A stretch of DNA of 8,692 nt from Clostridiales bacterium (lineage in GTDB: Bacteria; Bacillota; Clostridia; Caldicoprobacterales; DTU083): assembly GCA_012512335.1 (NCBI GenBank), contig JAAZEK010000238.1, positions 1 through 8,692 of the forward strand, in the 5' to 3' direction. Numbering within the stretch: the stretch's first letter is position 1; every line of letters starts with the position of its first letter. A model generated the notes under the pieces. That model did no database searches. It was not told where the DNA came from and saw only the letters and a list, made by a program, of their open reading frames with translations. This document shows, one piece after another, positions 1-6,634 of this stretch. The position numbers and the translations under genes are program-made.

Positions 1-795
1 ATTACACAAAGAGATAAAGATTATAGGGTTATTCGTTTAAAGGTTTTAGCTGCAAACATAAGCAGTGAACATATGGCTATTGTGTCTGATATAGCAAATA
101 GATACGGGCGGTCATATGTGAGCTTGACATCAAGAATGGGCATCGAGATACCTTGGGTTCCTGCTGAATCCTTTGAAGCAGCTGTTGCGGAATTGAAGGA
201 AGCAGGCTTTACAGTTGGTAGCACTGGTCCGTCAGTCCGAGCTATTGTATCCTGTAAAGGTACAGTATGTCGTTATGGCCTTGAAGATACTCAGGAAATG
301 TGCAGACGCTTAGATGAAAAATATTATGCAAAGCCAACACCTGCAAAGTTCAAAATAGGAATTACCGGCTGCCCGAATAATTGTATTAAAACTCAACTGA
401 ATGATCTTGGCTTTATGGGCCAAAGTGTCCCTGATTACAACGAAGATCTTTGTATACAATGCAATGCTTGTATAGAAGCATGCAAGGTAGATGCTATCAG
501 CGAAACAGATAATGGTGTTGAAATTGATACTTCCAAATGCATTAATTGTGGAAACTGTATTCGTGTTTGTCCTACTGAAGCTATCACCTCTAAAGAAAAA
601 GGCTTATCAGTATATCTAGGTGGTAAGTTCGGTAGAAAATACCGAATTGGTGAAAGAATGAAAAAGATATATGATATGGATGAGGCTATAGAGCTGACAG
701 GCAAGCTATTGGATTTCTATAAAGAGAATGCCATCGGAAAAGAGAGATTTGGAGACATGCTCGATAGGCTAAATGTGGATATTGATACCCTTTAA
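1..795 (+). CDS. Siroheme sulfite/nitrite reductase-like protein with 2x[4Fe-4S] ferredoxin domain (5' end missing)
   Basis: The reading frame is open from base 1, so the start codon lies before the window; the first in-frame ATG at 73 is internal. Translation from base 1 gives QRDKDYRVIRLKV and SRMGIEIPWV, typical of the ferredoxin-like half domain of nitrite/sulfite reductases. Siroheme/[4Fe-4S] ligands follow as CKGTVC (253-270) and GCPNNC (367-384). Two ferredoxin motifs come next, CxxCxxCxxxC at 451-483 and CxxCxxCxxxCP at 538-573, then the C-terminal reductase segment ending in ERFGDMLDRL. This order matches small cytoplasmic reductases of the AsrC / Dsr-like type, which reduce sulfite or nitrite by six electrons. 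The 264 visible residues suggest only a few tens are missing. The family is clear; the substrate cannot be told. The first Cys pair is C-x4-C, one residue shorter than the usual C-x5-C. Confidence 0.9.
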   Translation: MTQRDKDYRVIRLKVLAANISSEHMAIVSDIANRYGRSYVSLTSRMGIEIPWVPAESFEAAVAELKEAGFTVGSTGPSVRAIVSCKGTVCRYGLEDTQEMCRRLDEKYYAKPTPAKFKIGITGCPNNCIKTQLNDLGFMGQSVPDYNEDLCIQCNACIEACKVDAISETDNGVEIDTSKCINCGNCIRVCPTEAITSKEKGLSVYLGGKFGRKYRIGERMKKIYDMDEAIELTGKLLDFYKENAIGKERFGDMLDRLNVDIDTL

Positions 796-811
796 AGACA
801 AGATTCCTCGT

Positions 812-900
812 TACTGTTCACATAAAATAATAAATCACATGGAAGAAGCCTTTACAGCGACTGGAATATATTTGTTATTTTGATTTCCCAGTGAACAGTA
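812..900 (-). repeat. Palindromic dispersed repeat, copy A (short form, 89 bp)
   Basis: The ends are a perfect 10-bp inverted repeat, TACTGTTCAC (812-821) and GTGAACAGTA (891-900). Inside, AAAATAATAAAT (824-835) faces ATTTGTTATTTT (870-881), so most of the element can fold into one long AT-rich hairpin. Its reverse complement matches both arms of the element at 5222-5442: 43 of 47 aligned columns on one side and 39 of 43 on the other by hand count. It starts 16 bases after the reductase stop codon and could act as a 3'-end hairpin. It has no coding capacity, and no target-site duplication is evident. Strand is given relative to copy B, taken as +. Confidence 0.85.
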
Positions 901-911
901 CACTTTATAAC

Positions 912-917
912 TATAAT
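912..917 (+). promoter_or_regulatory. Possible -10 box upstream of the solute-binding protein gene
   Basis: A perfect TATAAT lies 21 bases before the start codon at 939, but no good -35 hexamer is found at 16-18 bases upstream; that position falls in the end of repeat copy A. In AT-rich DNA a lone TATAAT can arise by chance, so this is a weak call. Confidence 0.25.
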
Positions 918-938
918 ATTTACTAGTGGAGTGAATTA

Positions 939-1964
939 ATGACCATAAACAAAAATAAGCGACTGACAATTGTTATACTTATTCTAATACTTCTTTCTCA
1001 GCTACTTGCAGCCTGTGGATCAGAGTCAGCAAAAGATCCCTTAACTGTGGACGAGAATAATGTATCTGGAAAGGGAGCCTTACCACTGGACCCAGATGGA
1101 GCAACTACTGAGGAAGCAGCGTACAGCTTCCAAGATGCCCTAGGTAAGCAAGTAGTTTTGACCAAAAAGCCAGAACGAGTTGTATCTCTTATGGGCTCTT
1201 ATGCAGAAACCTGGATTTTATCTGGGGGAGAGCTGGTCGGGGTAACCAACGATGTATTTACAGAGCGAAAGCTTGACTTGCCAGATGAAACCAAAATAAT
1301 TGGCACAGTAAAGGATCCTAATTTAGAGGAAGTACTAGCCTTAGCCCCAGATTTTGTATTGCTATCGCCAGATATTGAAAACCATGTGAAGGCAGCTCAA
1401 ACCCTTGAGAAGGCTGGTATATCACACGCTTTTTTTAAGGTAGAGCATTTTGATGAATACCTTAACATGCTGAGCATTTGCACAGATATAACTGGGAATA
1501 AAGAGCTCTATGAGAAGAATGGTAGCCAAGTACACGCCCAAATAGAGGATGTATTATCTCGTATAGATACGCAGGATGAAACAACTATTTTGCTAATACG
1601 TGCTTTTTCCAGTGGAGCAAAAGCTAAAAATGACGATAATATGGTCTGCAAGATATTGGATGATCTTGGAACACAGAATATTGCTGCTGGGTATGAATCT
1701 CTGCTAGAGGATTTAAGTATGGAAATTATAATACAGGAGGACCCAGATTTTATTTTCGTAATTACCATGGGTGACAGTGAAAAAGCCATGAAGTCCATGG
1801 CAGAGGGATTGGAGAAAAATCCTGCATGGGCTGGCTTATCAGCTGTTAAAAACGGAAACTATATTGTTTTACCTAAGGATTTATTTCATTACAAACCAAA
1901 TGCCAGATGGGGGGAGAGCTATGAATATCTGGCGAAGATTTTTTACCCGAATGAATTTAAGTAA
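939..1964 (+). CDS. ABC transporter solute-binding lipoprotein (iron-chelate/heme/cobalamin class)
   Basis: This 341-residue protein begins with a lipoprotein signal peptide: Lys/Arg residues 5-8, a Leu/Ile-rich stretch (9-23), then the lipobox LAAC with Cys26 as the lipidated residue. A low-complexity linker leads into a Peripla_BP_2 (TroA/BtuF-like) fold. Family features are a DALGKQVVL strand, KPERVVSL, then SYAETWILSGGELVGV, an EEVLALAPDFVLL segment, and a second lobe ending in a NPAWAGLSAVKNGNYIVLP stretch. It would sit outside the membrane and hand a metal chelate, heme or corrinoid to the permease encoded next. The start is supported by GGAG at 928-931, seven bases before ATG. Its last 44 bases overlap the permease gene. 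The ligand cannot be inferred from sequence alone. Confidence 0.88.
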   Translation: MTINKNKRLTIVILILILLSQLLAACGSESAKDPLTVDENNVSGKGALPLDPDGATTEEAAYSFQDALGKQVVLTKKPERVVSLMGSYAETWILSGGELVGVTNDVFTERKLDLPDETKIIGTVKDPNLEEVLALAPDFVLLSPDIENHVKAAQTLEKAGISHAFFKVEHFDEYLNMLSICTDITGNKELYEKNGSQVHAQIEDVLSRIDTQDETTILLIRAFSSGAKAKNDDNMVCKILDDLGTQNIAAGYESLLEDLSMEIIIQEDPDFIFVITMGDSEKAMKSMAEGLEKNPAWAGLSAVKNGNYIVLPKDLFHYKPNARWGESYEYLAKIFYPNEFK

Positions 1965-2970
1965 GGACAAGGGTCATTATACTGCTTTACTAACATTTGT
2001 GTTAATCTTATTGCTCCCTCTTCTTATTGCCTTAAGCATTGGTTTAGGGTCTGTTCGGATTGCCCTTCATGATATTATTAACGCAATTATACACCCTGAC
2101 CAAAGCGATACAGTCTATCAGATCATTTTTTATGTTAGAATTCCCAGAACCCTGGCAGCATTACTTGCTGGCGGGGCTTTGTCTGTATCCGGTTTTATTT
2201 TGCAGTCAGTGCTCAACAATTCATTGGCCAGCCCAAATACCATAGGTGTAAACGCAGGGGCAGGTCTATTTGTTATTTTGGTGTCAGCTCTTTTTCCATC
2301 TTATCTTCAATTTACCTCCATAGCCGCATTTATAGGAGCTATGATGGCAGTTTTTCTAGTATATTCTATTGCCAAGCTTACTGGAGCATCACGCATGGCT
2401 GTCATTTTGTCGGGAATCGCAGTTTCCAGCTTTTTTGGCGCTATAACAAATACTGTTCTTACCATTTGGCCTGACACAGCTATCAGTCGGACAGCTTTTT
2501 CAATAGGTGGATTTAGTGGGGTAACCATGGACAACATAGGATTCTCAACCTGGTTTATCCTTCCTTCATTGATTATTGTCACGATTTTAAGCTATGATTT
2601 AAATTTATTGACCCTAGGTGACGATACTGCCAAATCCCTTGGAATGAACACAAGCCTATTTCGGTTTCTTTTCTTGACTCTGGCTGCTTTGTTGGCAGGT
2701 AGTGCTATTAGCTTTGCAGGCTTACTGGGTTTTGTTGGTTTAATTGTTCCTCATGCGTCCAGATTTCTTGTGGGCAGCAGCAAGCGTTGGCTGGTCCCGT
2801 TTACTGCGTTACTGGGAAGTATGTTCACCTTATTTTGTGACCTGCTGGCACGGGTATTATTTTCACCATACGAAGTTCCTGTGGGCATTATCATGTCTTT
2901 TATAGGGGGGCCATTATTCATTTATTTGCTATTTAAAGGTAGACAGAAACGGATATATAACAGTAATTAA
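1921..2970 (+). CDS. FecCD/BtuC-family ABC transporter permease
   Basis: A 349-residue, very hydrophobic protein of normal FecCD length, expected to have about ten membrane helices. Hallmarks are VRIPRTLAALLAGGALSVSG (residues 72-91), the NSLASPNTIGVNAGA segment (100-114), LGFVGLIVPHASR (269-281) and a C-terminal PVGIIMSFIGGPLFIYLL segment (320-337). Two or more permease chains plus an ATPase normally import siderophores, heme or cobalamin. ATG at 1921 is chosen because GGGGAG (1911-1916) precedes it; the frame is open further upstream, and another ATG at 1951 lacks a clear Shine-Dalgarno. The gene overlaps the preceding binding-protein gene by 44 bases, so the two are probably translationally coupled. 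No FecE/BtuD-type ATPase gene follows, so the ATPase must come from elsewhere. Confidence 0.9.
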   Translation: MNIWRRFFTRMNLSKDKGHYTALLTFVLILLLPLLIALSIGLGSVRIALHDIINAIIHPDQSDTVYQIIFYVRIPRTLAALLAGGALSVSGFILQSVLNNSLASPNTIGVNAGAGLFVILVSALFPSYLQFTSIAAFIGAMMAVFLVYSIAKLTGASRMAVILSGIAVSSFFGAITNTVLTIWPDTAISRTAFSIGGFSGVTMDNIGFSTWFILPSLIIVTILSYDLNLLTLGDDTAKSLGMNTSLFRFLFLTLAALLAGSAISFAGLLGFVGLIVPHASRFLVGSSKRWLVPFTALLGSMFTLFCDLLARVLFSPYEVPVGIIMSFIGGPLFIYLLFKGRQKRIYNSN

Positions 2971-3028
2971 ACTCCTACAAAAATCTATTAAGAAATATGT
3001 TAGCTTATACGTAATTGCGGTAAAGATA

Positions 3029-3040
3029 TATTAGCTAATA
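3029..3040. promoter_or_regulatory. Perfect 12-bp palindrome upstream of the c-di-GMP gene (possible operator)
   Basis: TATTAGCTAATA equals its own reverse complement. It ends six bases before a TATAAT at 3047-3052, so it falls between the -10 and where the -35 would be. The position suits a regulator-binding site, but a palindrome this AT-rich can occur by chance. Confidence 0.3.
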
Positions 3041-3046
3041 AAGAGG

Positions 3047-3052
3047 TATAAT
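3047..3052 (+). promoter_or_regulatory. Probable -10 box for the c-di-GMP sensor gene
   Basis: A perfect TATAAT lies in the 122-base gap between the permease stop and the start codon at 3093. No -35 close to TTGACA is seen at 16-18 bases upstream, so the promoter may be weak, activator-dependent, or only fortuitous. The rest of the gap shows no gene and no terminator. Confidence 0.35.
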
Positions 3053-3092
3053 CTGGAACGCAATCTTAATAGTGCTTGCAAGGAGGACAGGA

Positions 3093-5216
3093 ATGATAGC
3101 AAAAAACCTGAAAAGAGTTTTTACTAATAAAACGGGACCTCGTATATCCTTAATGATAATTTCAACGTTTTTAATTATGGTTATATTGGCAAGCCTTCAT
3201 CTAAGATATATCTGGAATAAATATCAGACAATGGCAGAATTGGAGGCATTACAGCTTGCCGTGTCTATAGAATCACTTCTGCATACAGAGCATATAGCAG
3301 CACTAGCGTCCGAAGATGGTATAGAAGCAAACTCAGTCGAAGGGCTAGTGGTACAATCCTTAATTCGCTTGGTTGAGGCAAGCGATTCAATACATTATGC
3401 CTATATTCTAAAGCAAGAAAATGACGACTACATTGTCCTTGCTGACTCAACCACTAACAGCTTACCAGCATCCCATATAAGAAGAAGATGCGAGGAAACA
3501 ACAGAAATCAATCACTTGCCCTTTGAAACAGGACAAAGTATAATCTCCAATCCTAGTCCATCCTCCTGTGGAAATTGGATTAGGGTCCTAGTTCCGATAT
3601 ATGATGAAGAACAAGAGGATATCTTGGCAGTATTAGGATTAAGCTATTCTGCAGATGAATGGAAATCGGCTTTATGGCAGAAGATGATTCCTGATGTTAT
3701 AATAGTTTCTTTTGTAGTGATGCTTATACTGACAATCTTTGCTATCTATAGAAAACATATGAATCTTGTTGAAAGTGAACGTAGCAAATCAGTTATTCTT
3801 TCTCATTTGCCTGGAATGTCATACCGATGTGCGAATGATTTAGCTTGGACTATGGAGTTTGTTTCGGAGGGTTGCTATAGCTTAACTGGTTATAAAGCTG
3901 AAGATTTTATCGGGAATAGAGTGATTTCATATAGTGAGCTTATTTCACCAGAATACAGGGATTTAGTATTTGCTGAATGGAAGAGAGTATTGATGCAGGG
4001 GAAAAATTACAGAGATGAATATGAAATTATAACAAAATCTAAACAACGTAAATGGGTTCTGGAAATAGGTCAGGGCATTTATGATAGTACAGGAGAGATA
4101 GAAGCCCTGGAGGGCATTATACTGGATATCACAGAAAAAAAGATGCAAGAGTACCAAATTGCAGATTTGAAGGATCACGATTTACTAACTGGCTTGTATA
4201 ACCGGAGTTTCATGGAACAGGAAATAATAAGATTGGATCATCCAGAATTTTTACCATTATCCATAGCTATTTGTGATATTGATGGATTACGCATGGTAAA
4301 TGATGCATATGGACATGTAGAAGGGGATAAGTTGATTGTAAAAGCATCAAGGCTGATTCAAAACTCTCTGAGTGGTGATTATGTACTGGGACATTCGGGC
4401 GGCGGTGAATTTGTAATTTATTTGCCCCGTAGAGATAAGAAAGCTATGTATCAGTTAAAGGAAGAAATGAAAGTTATATTTGAGAACTACAATAAATGCA
4501 ACAATAGTGGACCTACAATAAGTATTTCCGTTGGAAATAGTACTAAAGAAACAGAGGATCAAGATATACAGGATGTTATAAAAGTTACAGAAAAACACTT
4601 GAATCGCCGTAAATTACTTAATCAGAATAGTTCATATTCGACTATCGTATCCTCCATTATGGCTACCTTATATGCAAAAAGTCAGGAAACAGAAGAGCAT
4701 GGACAACGACTAGGTAAATTGTGTTCTAGGATTGGGAAAGAGCTGAAATTATCACAGGTAGAGCTTGATGATCTGCTACTTTTATCTAAATTACATGATA
4801 TTGGGAAGATTGGCATTGATGATTATATCCTTAATAAGCCCGATAAGCTAAGTGAAGTTGAATGGAAGGTTATGAGACAGCACCCCGAGATTGGATATCG
4901 CATTGCTATGGCTACGCCACAGCTAAAGCATATCGCTGAATATATACTGTATCATCATGAACGTTGGGACGGGACAGGCTATCCAATAGGCTTATATGAA
5001 GAAAAAATTCCTCTTGTTTCAAGAATTCTAGCCATAGCAGATGCATACGATGCAATGACTGAAGACAGGATATATCGTAGGGCCTTGTCAAAGAAAACAG
5101 CGTTAAAGGAAATTGGAAAAAATGCAGGTAAGCAGTTTGACCCAAAGATTGCAGAATTATTTGTCCGTATATTAGGAGAAGAGGGCGATAGCTTACTGAA
5201 CAGAAACGACAGTTGA
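3093..5216 (+). CDS. Membrane sensor PAS-GGDEF(degenerate)-HD-GYP protein, predicted c-di-GMP phosphodiesterase
   Basis: This 707-residue protein has a membrane helix at about 17-38, an extracytoplasmic sensor region of about 160 residues carrying two Cys (133, 159), and a second helix at about 201-220. A PAS domain (about 230-350, ending DITEKK), a GGDEF domain (about 360-506) and an HD-GYP domain (about 514-700) follow. In the GGDEF domain the metal-site Asp395/397 (DID) and NDAYGH are kept, but the signature reads GGGEF (436-440) and no RxxD inhibitory site precedes it, so cyclase activity is doubtful. The HD-GYP site looks complete: His536, HDIGK (568-572), His597, HHERWDGTGYP (621-631) and AIADAYDAM with Asp650. 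The likely role is hydrolysis of cyclic-di-GMP, with the GGDEF domain possibly a GTP-sensing regulator. ATG 3093 is preferred over GTG 3072 because AAGGAGG (3080-3086) sits six bases before it. The external signal is unknown. Confidence 0.92.
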   Translation: MIAKNLKRVFTNKTGPRISLMIISTFLIMVILASLHLRYIWNKYQTMAELEALQLAVSIESLLHTEHIAALASEDGIEANSVEGLVVQSLIRLVEASDSIHYAYILKQENDDYIVLADSTTNSLPASHIRRRCEETTEINHLPFETGQSIISNPSPSSCGNWIRVLVPIYDEEQEDILAVLGLSYSADEWKSALWQKMIPDVIIVSFVVMLILTIFAIYRKHMNLVESERSKSVILSHLPGMSYRCANDLAWTMEFVSEGCYSLTGYKAEDFIGNRVISYSELISPEYRDLVFAEWKRVLMQGKNYRDEYEIITKSKQRKWVLEIGQGIYDSTGEIEALEGIILDITEKKMQEYQIADLKDHDLLTGLYNRSFMEQEIIRLDHPEFLPLSIAICDIDGLRMVNDAYGHVEGDKLIVKASRLIQNSLSGDYVLGHSGGGEFVIYLPRRDKKAMYQLKEEMKVIFENYNKCNNSGPTISISVGNSTKETEDQDIQDVIKVTEKHLNRRKLLNQNSSYSTIVSSIMATLYAKSQETEEHGQRLGKLCSRIGKELKLSQVELDDLLLLSKLHDIGKIGIDDYILNKPDKLSEVEWKVMRQHPEIGYRIAMATPQLKHIAEYILYHHERWDGTGYPIGLYEEKIPLVSRILAIADAYDAMTEDRIYRRALSKKTALKEIGKNAGKQFDPKIAELFVRILGEEGDSLLNRNDS

Positions 5217-5221
5217 TCGGA

Positions 5222-5442
5222 TACTGTTCACTGGTAAGTAAAATAATAAATATATTCCAGTCGCTGTTGCACTCACGAATCAAACTAAAGCTTATATCAG
5301 CTGAAAATACTACACCTTCCAAACTCACTGCGTTCAGACAGTGGAAGGTGCTTAACGCATTTTCTGCTGATATTCGCTAAGATTGATAATCGCTCCTGCA
5401 AAGGCTTCTTCCATATGATTTATTATTTTGATGTGAACTGCA
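5222..5442 (+). repeat. Palindromic dispersed repeat, copy B (long form, about 221 bp)
   Basis: This fills most of the first part of the 342-base gap between the c-di-GMP gene and the regulator gene. It starts six bases after the stop codon with TACTGTTCAC (5222-5231) and ends with GTGAACTGCA (5433-5442), a decayed version of the matching end. AAAATAATAAAT (5240-5251) faces ATTTATTATTTT (5418-5429), an exact inverted pair. The two arms (5222-5267 and 5400-5442) match the reverse complement of copy A at 812-900, while 5268-5399 has no counterpart there. It encodes nothing convincing. It may act as a 3'-end hairpin, be a MITE-like element, or both. Confidence 0.85.
5268..5399. repeat. 132-bp self-complementary interior present only in copy B
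   Basis: Relative to copy A, these 132 bases sit exactly between CGCTGT and AAAGGC. They have nested inverted repeats. ATATCAGCTGAAAAT (5294-5308) pairs with ATTTTCTGCTGATAT (5359-5373) at 14 of 15 positions, and CACCTTCCA (5313-5321) pairs perfectly with TGGAAGGTG (5342-5350). Outside these, the edges also pair imperfectly, with TTGCA (5267-5271) facing TGCAA (5397-5401) across the boundaries. The whole could extend the outer stem into a single very long hairpin. It is either an insertion into a short element or the part lost from copy A. Confidence 0.75.
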
Positions 5443-5472
5443 ATGCATTTTTTGAAAACTATAAGTATTTAG

Positions 5473-5501
5473 TTGACTTTTGCACCTGTACCAGTTATAT
5501 T
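5473..5501 (+). promoter_or_regulatory. Sigma-A-type promoter of the LacI-family regulator gene
   Basis: TTGACT (5473-5478) and TATATT (5496-5501) are separated by exactly 17 bases, close to the vegetative consensus. Transcription would begin near 5508, just before the palindrome at 5513-5526 and about 50 bases before the start codon at 5559. Confidence 0.7.
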
Positions 5502-5512
5502 TAAAACATAGG

Positions 5513-5526
5513 TTGAACTGGTTCAA
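5513..5526. promoter_or_regulatory. Operator palindrome O1, probably for the LacI-family regulator
   Basis: TTGAACTGGTTCAA has perfect 6-bp half-sites (TTGAAC/GTTCAA) around a 2-bp centre, the usual even-length geometry of LacI-family operators. ATA and TAT three bases further out also pair. It lies a few bases downstream of the predicted transcription start, where a bound repressor would block transcription. A near-copy occurs upstream of fucI at 6635-6648. Confidence 0.7.
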
Positions 5527-5558
5527 GTTATGTTAATCAAGAAATCTGGAGGAGAACA

Positions 5559-6581
5559 ATGTCAGTTACAGTTCGCGATGTAGCAAAAAAAGCAAATGTT
5601 TCTGTAGGTACAGTATCCAGATTTTTGAATGGATACAAGCTAAGAGAATCCAATCGCATTCGTATAGAAGAAGCAATAAAAGAGCTAGGTTTTCGAGAAA
5701 ACTTTATAGCGAAAGGCTTGAAGAATAATCGATCAATGACTATTGGCGTGGTGCTAGCCAGTCTGACAGACCTATTTGCAACCTCTGTTATTACAGCAGC
5801 GGAAAGAGTCTTAGCCCAGGACAACTACAGCATTGTGGTTTGTGATTTTGAATCCAGTCAGGAAAAATTGGAACAAAAACTCACCTTTTTGAAGAGTCGT
5901 TCAGTGGACGGTCTTATTCTCTTTCCCGGGAGCTGTACTGTTTCTGATGAGCTTCGAGAATACCTTACTGACAAGATCCCTGTGGTCATCGTAAATGATG
6001 ACATGCCTGGCTTTGACACTGATAAAATAACTGTAGACAATGTCAATGCTTCCTTTAGAGCAGCTGAATATCTGATTCACAATAATCATAGAGATATAGC
6101 AATTATCAACGGGGATCAGGGTACGTATACCGGACGCGAGAGATATAATGGATATCTTGAAGCACTTAGAACTTACGATATTCCGCTTCGAGATGAGTAC
6201 GTTACCTATGGTCATTTCTCGAATCGTGGTGGATACACAGCAACTAAACAACTACTGGCTTTGGAGCATCCACCAAGCGCAATCTACACAACCAATTATT
6301 ATATGACCTTCGGAGCTATTATCGCTATAAATGAGTCCAAAGTAAAAATTCCAGATGATATTTCTTTTATCGGCTTTGATAGATTTGAACTATCAGATGT
6401 CATTAACCCTCCGCTGACAGTAGTGGAGCAGCCAACAAAAAGACTGGGAGAGCTAGCAGCGAGCACTGTGCTTCGTCGCTTAAAAGGAGACTATGAAGGA
6501 TTTCCTGTTGAACACAGTGTGAACACCAAGCTGATTATAAAAGAATCCGTGAGTCGTAGGGACGGTTCTTCTGACTCATAG
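5559..6581 (+). CDS. LacI/GalR-family transcriptional regulator
   Basis: This 340-residue protein has the usual family length. Residues 3-24 form the DNA-binding helix-turn-helix (VRDVAKKANVSVGTVSRFLN), followed by the hinge segment ENFIAKGLKNNRS (47-59) with Leu54 in the place of the residue that wedges into the operator centre. The rest is a sugar-binding-protein-like effector domain ending in the family's FIGFDRFELSDVINPPLTVVEQP region. GGAGGAG at 5548-5554 supports ATG 5559. A promoter and operator precede it and a related operator precedes fucI, so it is probably an autoregulated repressor of fucose or related sugar use, released by a sugar or sugar phosphate. The effector is inferred from the neighbour only; activation is not excluded. 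Confidence 0.93.
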   Translation: MSVTVRDVAKKANVSVGTVSRFLNGYKLRESNRIRIEEAIKELGFRENFIAKGLKNNRSMTIGVVLASLTDLFATSVITAAERVLAQDNYSIVVCDFESSQEKLEQKLTFLKSRSVDGLILFPGSCTVSDELREYLTDKIPVVIVNDDMPGFDTDKITVDNVNASFRAAEYLIHNNHRDIAIINGDQGTYTGRERYNGYLEALRTYDIPLRDEYVTYGHFSNRGGYTATKQLLALEHPPSAIYTTNYYMTFGAIIAINESKVKIPDDISFIGFDRFELSDVINPPLTVVEQPTKRLGELAASTVLRRLKGDYEGFPVEHSVNTKLIIKESVSRRDGSSDS

Positions 6582-6613
6582 AAAAAATATATGTCTAGTA
6601 AACTATTAGCCCC

Positions 6614-6619
6614 TTGACT
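6614..6619 (+). promoter_or_regulatory. Possible -35 element upstream of fucI
   Basis: TTGACT followed by T repeats the -35 seen in front of the regulator gene, but the bases 17 downstream (6637-6642) lie inside the operator and do not resemble a -10 box. The fucI promoter therefore cannot be placed; it may depend on an activator or lie further downstream. Confidence 0.25.
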
Positions 6620-6634
6620 TGATTAACTCATTAA

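Noticed and set aside
812..900. Repeat ends (GTGAAC) as additional LacI-family operators
   Set aside because: They share one half-site with O2, but the second half is about 70 bases away, so the 6-2-6 geometry is missing; the match is probably chance.
1909..1914. G6 tract as a phase-variation site
   Set aside because: Six G is short, both genes are intact, and the run is better explained as part of the permease ribosome binding site.
1864..1920. Earlier start for the permease at 1864
   Set aside because: The extra residues would be polar and unlike the family N-terminus, no ribosome binding site precedes them, and the ATG at 1921 has a strong one.
3072..3092. GTG at 3072 as the start of the c-di-GMP sensor
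   Set aside because: The AAGGAGG at 3080-3086 would then lie inside the gene; it is ideally placed for the ATG at 3093.
4912..5328. 138-residue open frame on the minus strand
   Set aside because: It lies mostly antisense to the HD-GYP domain and runs into the repeat; the translation has no recognisable domain and no ribosome binding site was found.
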